Shown here in pieces: positions 52,195 to 60,670 of a stretch of 64,000 nt of DNA (its first letter is position 1; every line of letters begins with the position of its first letter). This DNA comes from Caballeronia hypogeia (GTDB lineage: Bacteria > Pseudomonadota > Gammaproteobacteria > Burkholderiales > Burkholderiaceae). The position numbers were made by a program, and so were the translations under genes. The stretch is taken from the NCBI RefSeq assembly GCF_001544875.2, contig NZ_FCOA02000037.1, forward strand, positions 1 to 64,000. Reading direction: 5' to 3'. The notes beneath the pieces were generated by a model that worked only from the letters and a program-made list of their open reading frames with translations, was not told the origin of the DNA and made no database searches.

Positions 52195-53097
52195 CTAAAT
52201 CGATGCAATGAGCCAGTCACGAAAGCTGGCGGCTTGTTCGGTAAGCGGGCGATGCTTCGCATACACGAGGTGATCGCCTCTTCCCGTGACGAATTGAAAC
52301 TCGCCGACCCGTTTCAACTTTCCCGCTTCCATCGCGGGTCGCGCCATCGATTCCCAGGCAAGGCTGATGCCGAGTCCTTCGATTGCGGCGTTCAGCGTCA
52401 ATGTTAACTGGTTGAAGGTGATTGCGTTTTGCGGAATCTTATAGCGCACACCGAAATGATCGAACCAGTCCTGCCAGTCAAGACAATCCCATTGACTCGA
52501 ATCCAGTTGTATCAGGTGTAGATCGCAAAGCTCCGCAGGCGTAGCGGGAGTGGGCACTTGCAATTCCATGCTGCACACTGGAAACACGACTTCCGGAATG
52601 ATTTGCTCGCTCTCCAGTGTGGTCCACTGGCCATCGCCATAAAGAATGCCGAGATCGTTCTCGCTGCAGGTTTGTTCGTTCATCGAGTTGGCGGAAACCA
52701 CGCTGACGGTGATATCCGGGTATTTCTGATTGAACCTGACGATTCTCGGGAACAGCCAATAGTGCGCGACCCCCAGCGTGCACGCGACGGACACGGCTTT
52801 TGCTGCCTGATCGTCTCTGGCCTTCATGACCGCACGCTGAAGTCTATAGAGCAGCGGCTCCAGTTCGTCCAGAAAGCTCGCACCCACTCTGCTTAGATTG
52901 ATTCCCCTCGCATGACGGTCGAATAACGCACAGCCTAAAGATTCTTCCAGGGACTTTATCTGCTTGCTAACTGCGCTCTGCGTAATCGATAACTCCTTTG
53001 CGGCGCCCGTGAAGGTGCCGCAGCGTGCAACTGCCTCGAAGCAAACCAGGGTTTCGATCGGGGGTAAAGAACTCAAGACTCGCAGTACATTTGCCAT
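52195..53097 (-). CDS. LysR-family transcriptional regulator (candidate master of the liv/oxidoreductase regulon)
   Basis: 300 residues. The winged helix reads LVCFEAVARCGTFTGAAKEL...ITQSAVSKQIKSLEESLG, followed by an effector-binding domain. ATG 53097 (MANVLRVLSSLPPIETL) is the usual LysR start; the in-frame extension to 53157 is not. It is convergent with the first oxidoreductase/RidA pair and divergent from livH. Inverted repeats of the form CATTCC-N5-GGAATG stand before three other genes of this block, with variants before this gene and livH, so I infer it binds them. Confidence 0.88.
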   Translation of the reverse strand: MANVLRVLSSLPPIETLVCFEAVARCGTFTGAAKELSITQSAVSKQIKSLEESLGCALFDRHARGINLSRVGASFLDELEPLLYRLQRAVMKARDDQAAKAVSVACTLGVAHYWLFPRIVRFNQKYPDITVSVVSANSMNEQTCSENDLGILYGDGQWTTLESEQIIPEVVFPVCSMELQVPTPATPAELCDLHLIQLDSSQWDCLDWQDWFDHFGVRYKIPQNAITFNQLTLTLNAAIEGLGISLAWESMARPAMEAGKLKRVGEFQFVTGRGDHLVYAKHRPLTEQAASFRDWLIASI

Positions 53098-53171
53098 TTG
53101 TTCACCGCTGAATGCATGTGGGAAAGGTGAATAACTTCGTCTGTTATTGTAGAGCAATTAGGTGCGCCAGA

Positions 53172-53188
53172 CATTCCTGATCGGCATG
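53172..53188. promoter_or_regulatory. Variant LysR-type box before the lysR gene
   Basis: CATTCC-TGATC-GGCATG, one mismatch from a full inverted repeat, 75 bp upstream of the lysR ATG. On the minus strand a TTGCTC -18- TATTCA promoter could follow. Probably autoregulatory. Confidence 0.5.
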
Positions 53189-53405
53189 GTGTGTGACGAG
53201 ACTTCATGTCGATGCCGTAGAGTCGCCAAGCCTGAAGAATGAATGGAAAAGGCGCTTAATTTTCGTTCTGCGCCGCATCGGTGCTGCCGCGTACTCCGCG
53301 CGCAAACCGCAGGCGTCTCTGAAAAGCCCGCCCGATAAGGCAGAGCCGATTTGTTCGCCGAAACGACAAAGCGAGAGCGGAAGCTTAAAACAATCAGCAT
53401 TAAGC

Positions 53406-53442
53406 CATTCTCCATCGGAATACCTAATTCCAGGAAGGAATT
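53406..53442 (+). promoter_or_regulatory. Tandem LysR-type boxes upstream of the liv operon
   Basis: ATTCT-CCATC-GGAAT (53407-53421) and AATTCC-AGGAA-GGAATT (53426-53442), centres 20 bp apart. The second is a perfect 6-5-6 inverted repeat. They lie about 40 bp upstream of the -35 of the predicted liv promoter. Confidence 0.6.
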
Positions 53443-53480
53443 TTCGGGTTAACGACAGCGCGATAAAGGCTTGTTTTCCT

Positions 53481-53508
53481 TTGACCGCATCTGGAGGTGC
53501 AATATACT
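53481..53508 (+). promoter_or_regulatory. Predicted promoter of the liv operon
   Basis: TTGACC (53481-53486), 16-bp spacer, TATACT (53503-53508). It is the best sigma-70 match in the lysR-livH gap and lies just downstream of the tandem LysR-type boxes. Confidence 0.55.
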
Positions 53509-53640
53509 CCGCAGTACGGACCGGATTGAAGAAGCGGCTGAACCGCAAACAGCAAGATAAATCCGGCCGCTTTAATCAGGCAATAGTTCGAAGCTTCAAA
53601 GTCAAGAGTGCTAATAGAGACGCGAGTTCAGGGCGATCGC

Positions 53641-53677
53641 GTTGGAAGATTGAAGAAACACTTCTATTTCTTCCAAC
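53641..53677 (+). other. Imperfect hairpin in the liv leader
   Basis: Outer stem GTTGGAAG / CTTCCAAC (8 bp) with inner AGAA / TTCT around ACAC. It lies in the predicted leader 84 bp before livH and could affect mRNA stability or translation. No T run follows. Confidence 0.4.
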
Positions 53678-53761
53678 CGTTCAAACGCTGGCGATAACTT
53701 CGCTCGTGCGCGCGAAACTCTTGCGGCTAAAAGAGTAAATCGTATTTATCCCGGCATCGTA

Positions 53762-54712
53762 ATGGACATCTTCATACAGCAGATTCTCAACGGACTGGTG
53801 CTTGGCAGCGTCTACGCCATCATCGCTCTGGGATACACCATGGTGTACGGAATTCTCGGCATCATCAATTTCGCGCACGGCGATGTATTGATGGTTGGCG
53901 CGATGGTTGCGCTCTCCGCTATTGGCGTCATGCAGAACCACATGCCCTGGCTGGGCAATGTTCCGATGCTGTGCATTGCTCTCGTGATTGCCGCGGTTGT
54001 CTGCGCGGTCATCGGTTATACGATCGAGCGCGTTGCGTACCGTCCGTTGCGCAAGGCGCCGCGTCTTGCACCGCTCATTACCGCGATCGGCGTGTCGATT
54101 CTGCTGCAGACGCTCGCAATGATGATCTGGTCGCGCAACCCTCTCGCCTTTCCGCAGCTTCTTCCGACTGATCCGCTCAACGTCATCGCACCGACGGCCA
54201 CGACTCCCGGCGCGGTTATCTCGATGACCGAGATTGTCATCATCGTGGTCGCGTTCCTGGTCATGGGCGGGTTGCTTCTTCTCGTACACAGGACGAAGCT
54301 CGGCCGTGCAATGCGGGCCATTGCGGAGAATCCGGCCAATGCCGCTCTGATGGGCGTCAACCCGAACTTCGTAATCTCCGCCACGTTCATGATCGGTTCG
54401 GCACTCGCGGCACTGGCCGGCGTGATGATCGCTTCGGAATACGGCAACGCTCACTTCTACATGGGCTTCATTCCGGGCCTGAAGGCGTTCACCGCGGCAG
54501 TTCTGGGAGGCATCGGAAATCTGGGCGGCGCGATGGTTGGCGGCGTGATTCTGGGGCTCATCGAACAACTCGGCGCTGGCTATATCGGCAACTTCACCGG
54601 CGGCGTCTTCGGCAGCAACTATCAGGACGTGTTCGCCTTCATTGTTCTCATCATCGTGCTGGTGTTCCGTCCGTCAGGTCTGCTTGGCGAACGTGTCGCG
54701 GATCGCGCTTGA
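53762..54712 (+). CDS. livH: Branched-chain amino-acid-type ABC transporter permease LivH
   Basis: 316 residues with about eight hydrophobic segments and the LivH pattern LNGLVLGSVYAIIALGYTMV and YGILGIINFAHGDVLMVGA; AVLGGIGNLGGAMVGGVILG is the conserved cytoplasmic loop. It forms the membrane channel with LivM. The usual substrates are leucine, isoleucine and valine, but liv-type importers also carry other amino acids, urea and amides. Its setting between oxidoreductase/RidA modules argues for a different, oxidisable substrate. Confidence 0.92.
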   Translation: MDIFIQQILNGLVLGSVYAIIALGYTMVYGILGIINFAHGDVLMVGAMVALSAIGVMQNHMPWLGNVPMLCIALVIAAVVCAVIGYTIERVAYRPLRKAPRLAPLITAIGVSILLQTLAMMIWSRNPLAFPQLLPTDPLNVIAPTATTPGAVISMTEIVIIVVAFLVMGGLLLLVHRTKLGRAMRAIAENPANAALMGVNPNFVISATFMIGSALAALAGVMIASEYGNAHFYMGFIPGLKAFTAAVLGGIGNLGGAMVGGVILGLIEQLGAGYIGNFTGGVFGSNYQDVFAFIVLIIVLVFRPSGLLGERVADRA

Positions 54713-54732
54713 TAAAAGGGAAACACCGGACC

Positions 54733-55902
54733 ATGACTTCGATTCAACAAGCAGAGCATTCGACCACGCTCATTCCCGGGCGCAATCTCGCGAAGACGGT
54801 GACCGTGGGTATCGTGACCGCGCTGTTCGTGATCGCAGCACCGATGATCATCGGCGCCGCCGGCGGCAATTACTGGGTGCGCGTGCTCGACTTCGCCATG
54901 CTGTATGTGATGCTCGCACTGGGCCTGAACGTGGTGGTCGGTTTCGCCGGGTTGCTGGACCTCGGTTACATCGCGTTCTATGCAGTGGGTGCATATACCG
55001 CTGCACTGCTTTCCTCGCCGCATCTGGTCACGCAGTTCGAATGGCTCGCGCGCATCGCGCCCGATGGTCTGCACGTGCCATTCCTCATCATCGTGCCGTG
55101 CGCGATGGCCGTTGCGGCGCTGTTCGGCGTGCTGCTCGGGGCGCCGACCTTGCGGCTGCGAGGCGACTATCTCGCGATCGTGACGCTCGGCTTCGGGGAG
55201 ATCGTCCGCATCTTCATGAACAACCTCGACCGTCCCGTGAACATCACCAACGGCCCGAAAGGAATCACCGGAATCGATCCCGTGCATATCGGCGATTTCA
55301 GCCTTGCACAGACGCACCCGTTGTTCGGCTTGAAGTTCCCTTCGGTGTACGCGTACTACTACCTCTTCGTTCTGGCTGCGCTCGTCGTCATCTGGATCTG
55401 CACGCGCCTGCAGCACTGCCGCATCGGCCGCGCATGGGCCGCGATTCGCGAGGACGAGATTGCGGCCAAGGCAATGGGCATCAATACACGTAACGTAAAA
55501 CTTCTCGCCTTTGCGATGGGTGCTTCGTTTGGTGGTCTCTCCGGTGCGATGTTCGGCGCGTTTCAAGGCTTCGTGTCGCCAGAGTCCTTTACGCTGCCCG
55601 AGTCGATCGTCGTGCTGGCTTGCGTGGTTCTCGGCGGCATGGGACATATTCCCGGCGTGATTCTCGGAGCTGTATTGCTCGCGGTGCTTCCGGAGTTCCT
55701 TCGCACGACCATGGGCCCGCTGCAGCACGTGCTGTTTGGTCATGAGATTGTCGATACGGAGGTGATCCGTCAGCTCGTCTACGCATTGGCGATGGTCCTG
55801 ATCATGCTCTATCGCTCGGAAGGATTGTGGCCGGCGCCCAAGCATGAAGACAAGCTCGCGAAGATCGCACGGCGCAACGGCAAGAAGCCCGTTCGCGCCT
55901 GA
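54733..55902 (+). CDS. livM: Branched-chain amino-acid-type ABC transporter permease LivM
   Basis: 389 residues. An N-terminal cytoplasmic tail precedes several hydrophobic segments; LNVVVGFAGLLDLGYIAFYAVGAY (partly: GFAGLLDLGYIAFYAVGAY) and CVVLGGMGHIPGVILGAVLL are LivM hallmarks. ATG 54733 (MTSIQQAEH) is preferred over a TTG at 54709 that overlaps the livH stop. It pairs with LivH in the membrane. Confidence 0.92.
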   Translation: MTSIQQAEHSTTLIPGRNLAKTVTVGIVTALFVIAAPMIIGAAGGNYWVRVLDFAMLYVMLALGLNVVVGFAGLLDLGYIAFYAVGAYTAALLSSPHLVTQFEWLARIAPDGLHVPFLIIVPCAMAVAALFGVLLGAPTLRLRGDYLAIVTLGFGEIVRIFMNNLDRPVNITNGPKGITGIDPVHIGDFSLAQTHPLFGLKFPSVYAYYYLFVLAALVVIWICTRLQHCRIGRAWAAIREDEIAAKAMGINTRNVKLLAFAMGASFGGLSGAMFGAFQGFVSPESFTLPESIVVLACVVLGGMGHIPGVILGAVLLAVLPEFLRTTMGPLQHVLFGHEIVDTEVIRQLVYALAMVLIMLYRSEGLWPAPKHEDKLAKIARRNGKKPVRA

Positions 55903-55918
55903 AGGAGAGGAATCGGAC

Positions 55919-56698
55919 ATGAATGGCAATAAGCAGATTCGCCTTGCGGTGCAGGGCGTCAACAAACGGTTCGGCGGATTGCAGGCGCTGTCCGACGTCG
56001 GGCTCGATATTCACGAAGGGACAATCTACGGATTGATCGGGCCGAACGGCGCAGGGAAGACGACCTTCTTCAACGTCATCACGGGTCTCTATACACCCGA
56101 CTCCGGCGACTTCAGGCTAGACGGGGAATCTTACACGCCGACGGCGGTGTATCAGGTGGCGAAAGCCGGAATCGCGCGGACGTTTCAAAACATCCGCCTG
56201 TTCGGCGGAATGACTGCGCTGGAGAACGTGATGGTCGGCCGGCACGTGAGGACGAAGCACGGTCTTCTCGGCGCGGTGTTTCAAACGCCGGCCGAGCGCC
56301 GCGAAGAGCGCGAAATCAAGGAGCGGGCGCTCGAGTTGCTCGATTACGTAGGCATTCTGCAGTACGCCGATTACACGTCGCGCAACCTGTCTTACGGACA
56401 TCAACGACGGCTCGAAATTGCGCGCGCGCTCGCGACGGACCCCAAGCTGCTCGCCCTGGACGAACCCGCCGCGGGCATGAATGCAACCGAGAAGGTCGAG
56501 TTGACCAAGCTATTGGACAAGATTCGATCGGATGGCAAGACCATCCTGCTTATCGAGCATGACGTAAAGCTGGTCATGGGCCTGTGCAATCAGATGACAG
56601 TGCTCGATTACGGGAAGGTTATCGCTCAAGGTCTTCCGCAGGACGTGCAGAAAGATCCAAAGGTTATCGAAGCGTATCTGGGCGCGGGAGTTCACTAA
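55919..56698 (+). CDS. livG: ABC transporter ATP-binding protein LivG
   Basis: 259 residues. Walker A is GPNGAGKTTFFNVITG, signature LSYGHQRRLEIARAL, Walker B LLALDEPAAGMN and switch His in LIEHDVKLVMG. The LivG-specific insert around VMVGRHVRTKHGLLGAVFQ is present. Preceded by GAAGGAG. Its stop overlaps the livF start by one base. Confidence 0.94.
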   Translation: MNGNKQIRLAVQGVNKRFGGLQALSDVGLDIHEGTIYGLIGPNGAGKTTFFNVITGLYTPDSGDFRLDGESYTPTAVYQVAKAGIARTFQNIRLFGGMTALENVMVGRHVRTKHGLLGAVFQTPAERREEREIKERALELLDYVGILQYADYTSRNLSYGHQRRLEIARALATDPKLLALDEPAAGMNATEKVELTKLLDKIRSDGKTILLIEHDVKLVMGLCNQMTVLDYGKVIAQGLPQDVQKDPKVIEAYLGAGVH

Positions 56699-57408
56699 TG
56701 GCTATGTTGAAGATCAAGGGACTCAAGGTCAGCTACGGCGGCATCCAGGCGGTGAAGGGGGTTGATCTTGAGATCGAGCAAGGCGAACTCGTGACGCTCA
56801 TCGGCGCAAACGGAGCGGGCAAGACGACGACGATGAAAGCCATCACCGGGCTGAAGCCTTATTCAGGCGGTGACATCGAATACATGGGTCAGTCGATCAA
56901 AGGCGTCCCGGCTCATGAACTCCTGAAGCGCGGTCTGGCGATGGTTCCCGAGGGTCGCGGAATCTTCGCGCGCATGTCGATCGTCGAGAACATGCAGATG
57001 GGCGCCTATCTGCGTAAAGATATCGAAGGAATCAAGAAGGATGTCGATCGCATGTTCGGCTTCTTTCCGCGCCTTCAGGAGCGCGCCAATCAACTGGCGG
57101 GCACGCTTTCGGGCGGCGAGCAGCAGATGCTTGCGATGGCGCGCGCGATCATCTCGCGTCCGAAGTTGCTGTTGCTCGACGAGCCGTCGATGGGCCTCTC
57201 GCCAATCATGGTCGAGAAAATTTTCGAGGTCGTTCGAGAGATATCCAAAGAAGGCATCACGGTGATGCTGGTCGAACAGAACGCGCGTCTCGCGCTGCAG
57301 GCTGCGAATCGCGGATACGTCATGGATTCGGGGTCGGTGACGATGTCGGGCGACGCGAAAAAGATGCTCGACGACCCGAAGGTGCGCGCGGCGTATCTCG
57401 GGGAATGA
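56698..57408 (+). CDS. livF: ABC transporter ATP-binding protein LivF
   Basis: 236 residues. Walker A is GANGAGKTTTMKAITG, signature LSGGEQQMLAMARAI, Walker B LLLLDEPSMGLSP and switch VEQNARLAL. It pairs with LivG. The start overlaps the livG stop; a second in-frame ATG at 56704 is possible. A 164-bp gap to the binding-protein gene may hold a separate promoter or processing site. Confidence 0.94.
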   Translation: MAMLKIKGLKVSYGGIQAVKGVDLEIEQGELVTLIGANGAGKTTTMKAITGLKPYSGGDIEYMGQSIKGVPAHELLKRGLAMVPEGRGIFARMSIVENMQMGAYLRKDIEGIKKDVDRMFGFFPRLQERANQLAGTLSGGEQQMLAMARAIISRPKLLLLDEPSMGLSPIMVEKIFEVVREISKEGITVMLVEQNARLALQAANRGYVMDSGSVTMSGDAKKMLDDPKVRAAYLGE

Positions 57409-57572
57409 CTCCGTTTCAAATCTTTGGGAGGTCGAAGCCAGGCACGCAAGAGGAAAGCAAGAGCAAGAAAGAACAGTCGGGCTCACAGACCTAGAGATTC
57501 TCGAAGTCGCTCCAAGTCATCGTGTAAGAGTCCAGTTCCATAGAGTGTATTGAGACAATTGAGGTAGACAAA

Positions 57573-58697
57573 ATGATTCGGCTTAACAAGGTAATGGCGG
57601 CGGTGGTATGCGGTGCGGCACTCGTTGGCTACGCGCACGCAGACGACACAGTGAAGATCGGCGTTGCCGGGCCGCTTACCGGTGGATTGGCGCAGCAAGG
57701 AAAGGATGTCGAGAATGGCGCGCGGCTCGCCGTCGAACAGATCAACGCTGCGGGCATCAAAATCAAGGGCGCACCGCTGCACCTCGAGATCATTTCCGAA
57801 GACGATCGCGCCGACCCGAAGACGGCGGTCACGGTTGCGCAGAAGCTCGTGGACGACGGCGTCGTGGGCGTCATCGGACACTTGACGTCGGGCACGTCGC
57901 TTCCCGCGTCGAAGGTTTATTCGAACGCTGGCATTCCTGAGATCTCGCCGTCGGCAACCAACCCGATGCTCACGCGTCAGGGATTCCAGACCGCATTTCG
58001 CGTGATCGGCGACGACGCTTACGTCGGACGCGTGGTTGCGCAATACATGGTAAAGACCGCTGGCTATAAGAATGTTGCGGTTATCGACGACCGGTCCGCA
58101 TATGGTCAAGGTCTTGCGGATATCGTCGTGGAAGAACTGAAGAAGAACGGCGCCACCGTTGTCGACCGCGAATTCGTGACGCCCAACACGCTCGATTTTC
58201 GCGGCGTCCTGACCTCGGCCAAGGGCAAGAATCCTCAGGCCATCTTCTATGGCGGCACGGATTCGCAATCGGGACCGCTGCGCAAGCAGATGACCGGACT
58301 CGGCATGCACATTCCGCTCGTCAGTTCGGCTATGGCGACCGAGAACTTCATTCAGCTCGCGGGCGCAGCGGCAGCGGAAGGATCCGTGTCGGCGGAATCG
58401 GGCGCGCCTCTGGAATCCATGCCCGGTGGTAAGAAGTTTGTCGAGCAATTCAAGAAATACGGTCCGGTCGTGCTCTACTCGCCGTATGCATACGACGCCG
58501 TTTGGGCTCTGGCGCACGCAATGGAAAAGGCCAACTCAGCGGACCCGAAAGTATTCCTTCCGGCCATGAAGAAGATCGACTTCGAAGGTGTGACTGGCCA
58601 GATTGCTTTCGATGACAAGGGCGATCTGCGTAAGACCGCCGTTACGCTCTATCAGGTGAAAGGCGGTCATTTCCAGCCGATGCAGACGGTTCGCTGA
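57573..58697 (+). CDS. Liv-type ABC transporter substrate-binding protein
   Basis: 374 residues with a signal peptide cleaved near AHA-DDTV. VKIGVAGPLTGGLAQQGKDVENG and VVGVIGHLTSGTSLPASKVY are LivK-family regions, and the C-terminus VTLYQVKGGHFQPMQ resembles the orphan binding protein at 11597-12751. It completes a five-gene importer; being last, after a 164-bp gap, it may be expressed at a different level. The GHLTSGTS pocket is of the kind that contacts an alpha-amino acid, but the ligand is unknown. Confidence 0.92.
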   Translation: MIRLNKVMAAVVCGAALVGYAHADDTVKIGVAGPLTGGLAQQGKDVENGARLAVEQINAAGIKIKGAPLHLEIISEDDRADPKTAVTVAQKLVDDGVVGVIGHLTSGTSLPASKVYSNAGIPEISPSATNPMLTRQGFQTAFRVIGDDAYVGRVVAQYMVKTAGYKNVAVIDDRSAYGQGLADIVVEELKKNGATVVDREFVTPNTLDFRGVLTSAKGKNPQAIFYGGTDSQSGPLRKQMTGLGMHIPLVSSAMATENFIQLAGAAAAEGSVSAESGAPLESMPGGKKFVEQFKKYGPVVLYSPYAYDAVWALAHAMEKANSADPKVFLPAMKKIDFEGVTGQIAFDDKGDLRKTAVTLYQVKGGHFQPMQTVR

Positions 58698-58769
58698 GTG
58701 CGGATGGCGACTGGCGTTCCATGACGTATGGAGCGCCGGCATGCTTTGGGTCGCCGATCGCTTCGATAG

Positions 58770-58834
58770 CATTCCGGAGCGGAATGTCCCATGACGCGAA
58801 TTCGTTTGCGCTGACGAGCGGATTCCTGCATCGT
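58770..58834 (+). promoter_or_regulatory. LysR-type operator and promoter of FAD oxidoreductase gene 2
   Basis: CATTCC-GGAGC-GGAATG (58770-58786), -35 TTTGCG (58805-58810), 18-bp spacer, -10 CATCGT (58829-58834). Distances match the copy before oxidoreductase gene 1 exactly. The segment between box and -35, CGAATTCGTTTGCG, is nearly identical as well. Confidence 0.7.
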
Positions 58835-58859
58835 CTACCCATGATCTTGAGAGTCAGCA

Positions 58860-60179
58860 ATGCATAAGATTAGCAAGTTGCCACAGGTCGATGGCGACCT
58901 TGGCTGGTTGGAGACAGCACCGAATTCGACCGCACGGTTAGGCACTCGCCTGAAAGGGCATCATGAGTTTGACGTCGTCATCATCGGTGCGGGTTTTACC
59001 GGCATTTCGACTGCAATCCGTTTCGCCGAGATCAATCCTTCCGCCCGCATCGCACTCGTGGATGCGCTCCGCGTAGGCGAGGGCGCATCGGGGCGGAACG
59101 CGGGATTTCTGATCGACCTTCCGCACAACATGAACTTCGCGAAGACGGGGGTCGAGCACGCGCGTTCGCTGTTCAAGCTGAATAACTTTGCCATTGAGCG
59201 TTTGCGGGAATTGAAGGACCGCTTCTCCATTCCTTCCTGGAACGACGCGGGAAAATACATGGCTGGTCATGAGGACAGCAATCTTCCCGGTCTCGAGAAC
59301 TTTTCCGGCATGCTGAAGCACGCGGGATTCAAGCACGACATCGTTTCAGGAAAAGATCTGGCTCGACGTCTCGGTACGCCTTACTACCAGTCTGCCGTCT
59401 ATACATCCGGAAATGTACTCGTCAACCCCGCTGCATTGGTGCGCGGGATCACTCAGGCGCTTCCGCCTTCCGTGACGTTGTTTGAATGCAGCGCGGTGCA
59501 GGGCGTCGAATATGGTCCGCCGAACAAGCTTCGGTTTCTCGGGGGGGCGATCACCTCGCCGATCATAGTTCAGGCGATCAATTCTTATGCGGAGCAATTC
59601 GGCAAGCTTGCGCATCGCATCGTTCCAATTTTCACTTACGCAAGCCTTACCCGACCCTTGAGTGACGAGCAGATTCTTCGTCACTTCGACGGCGTGAAGC
59701 CTTGGGGCCTGACCTCGTCCCACCTTGCCGGTACGACCGTCCGCTTCACCGATGACAGACGAATATTCGTCCGGAACACGTACGACTATCTGCCCGAGCT
59801 CCGCGCAAGCGGGGCGAAGCTCGAAGCCGCCTTTAAGAACCATCGAACGTCTTTCGAGGCGCGATTCCCGTTCTTGAAGGACGTCGAGTTCGAATATACA
59901 TGGGGCGGCGTCTTCTCGATGACTCAAAACCATGAGCCTGTGTTCGCCAAACCGGAAGAGGGCGTATACGTGCTCAGCGGGTGTAACGGGGTCGGAGTCG
60001 TCAAAGGAACCTACCTCGGATATTACATGGCGGAGTACATGTCCGGCATCGATAGCGAGGACCTGAGATTCATCATGCAAAGCTCGAAGCCTACGTGGAT
60101 CCCGTCGGACCCGCTGCGTCTGATCGGAGCGCGGATGCGAATTGCCTGGGAAGCGAGCCGCGCCAAGGGCGACGTCTGA
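58860..60179 (+). CDS. FAD-dependent amino-acid/amine oxidoreductase (DAO family), paralog 2
   Basis: 439 residues, close along its length to the product of 50352-51668: LGWLETAP near the N-terminus, FAD motif VVIIGAGFTGISTAIRFAE, GASGRNAGFLIDLPHN and GCNGVGVVKGTYLGYYMAE. DAO-family enzymes oxidise amino or imino substrates to imines with FAD. Similar leaders and a second RidA gene show that a whole promoter-oxidase-RidA unit exists twice. The two copies may act on successive or stereoisomeric substrates (inference). GAGAG precedes the ATG. Confidence 0.87.
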   Translation: MHKISKLPQVDGDLGWLETAPNSTARLGTRLKGHHEFDVVIIGAGFTGISTAIRFAEINPSARIALVDALRVGEGASGRNAGFLIDLPHNMNFAKTGVEHARSLFKLNNFAIERLRELKDRFSIPSWNDAGKYMAGHEDSNLPGLENFSGMLKHAGFKHDIVSGKDLARRLGTPYYQSAVYTSGNVLVNPAALVRGITQALPPSVTLFECSAVQGVEYGPPNKLRFLGGAITSPIIVQAINSYAEQFGKLAHRIVPIFTYASLTRPLSDEQILRHFDGVKPWGLTSSHLAGTTVRFTDDRRIFVRNTYDYLPELRASGAKLEAAFKNHRTSFEARFPFLKDVEFEYTWGGVFSMTQNHEPVFAKPEEGVYVLSGCNGVGVVKGTYLGYYMAEYMSGIDSEDLRFIMQSSKPTWIPSDPLRLIGARMRIAWEASRAKGDV

Positions 60180-60249
60180 GGCGACGTGGACGTTTCGTCC
60201 CGTCACGGTTAAAACATTTTCCTCTAAACTCAATCAAGGAGTTCACTCG

Positions 60250-60597
60250 ATGATCAAGCGGATCAACCCTAACGCTCGTGCATCCCAAGCCGTTCGATAC
60301 GGCGATAACTTTGTCACGGGCGGCGTCGTCGCTGAAGATATGTCGGAAGACATCGTCGGCCAGACGAAGCAAGTCCTAAAAGTCGTAGACGATCTGCTGG
60401 CTGATGCCGATCTCACGAAGAACAATCTGACGCGTATTCAAATCTGGTTATCCGATATCGCCAACTTCGAAGGCATGAATAGCGTGTACGACAAGTGGGT
60501 CGACGGTTCGGAAAAGCCCGTTCGTGCGACGGTAGAAAGCAAGCTCGCGCATCCCGGTTATCTCATCGAGATTCAGGCTTTTGCTTATACGGGATGA
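60250..60597 (+). CDS. RidA family protein 2
   Basis: 115 residues, MIKRINPNARASQAVRYGDN then FVTGGVVAEDMSEDIVGQTK, RIQIWLSDIANFEGMNSVYD and PVRATVESKLAHPGYLIEIQ. The conserved Arg in PVRATVESKL fits RidA. It is shorter and clearly different from RidA 1, resembling the 'GG-V-AED' subgroup found beside amino-acid oxidases. AAGGAG precedes ATG 60250. It probably deaminates the imine from oxidoreductase 2. Confidence 0.87.
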   Translation: MIKRINPNARASQAVRYGDNFVTGGVVAEDMSEDIVGQTKQVLKVVDDLLADADLTKNNLTRIQIWLSDIANFEGMNSVYDKWVDGSEKPVRATVESKLAHPGYLIEIQAFAYTG

Positions 60598-60640
60598 TAT
60601 TAAGTATGCCGCCGATAGGCGGCGTTCTTGTGGTCGAAGA

Positions 60641-60668
60641 ATAGCCGGTCATTGACCGGCTATTTTCT
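60641..60668. terminator. Bidirectional terminator after RidA 2
   Basis: Stem ATAGCCGGT / ACCGGCTAT with a five-base loop (60641-60663), T-rich on the plus strand (TTTCTTGTT follows). It separates RidA 2 from the convergent MFS gene, whose stop is at 60671. A second hairpin, GCCGCC-GATA-GGCGGC, lies at about 60608-60624. Confidence 0.75.
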
Positions 60669-60670
60669 TG

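Larger units (their letters stand above)
53098..53761. other. Long AT-richer divergent control region between lysR and livH
   Basis: No convincing gene; a 181-codon open frame here has no family resemblance and a poor composition. The region holds a LysR-type box near lysR (53172-53188), two tandem boxes (53406-53442), a sigma-70-like promoter (53481-53508) and an imperfect hairpin (53641-53677), all listed separately. The liv leader would be about 245 nt. Confidence 0.55.

Noticed and set aside
53193..53738. 181-codon plus-strand frame in the lysR-livH gap
   Set aside because: Lys/Arg/Ser-rich with no recognisable domain, no ribosome site, and it overlaps predicted operators and the liv promoter.
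54622..55965. 447-codon minus-strand frame opposite livM
   Set aside because: Antisense shadow; livM has full family motifs.
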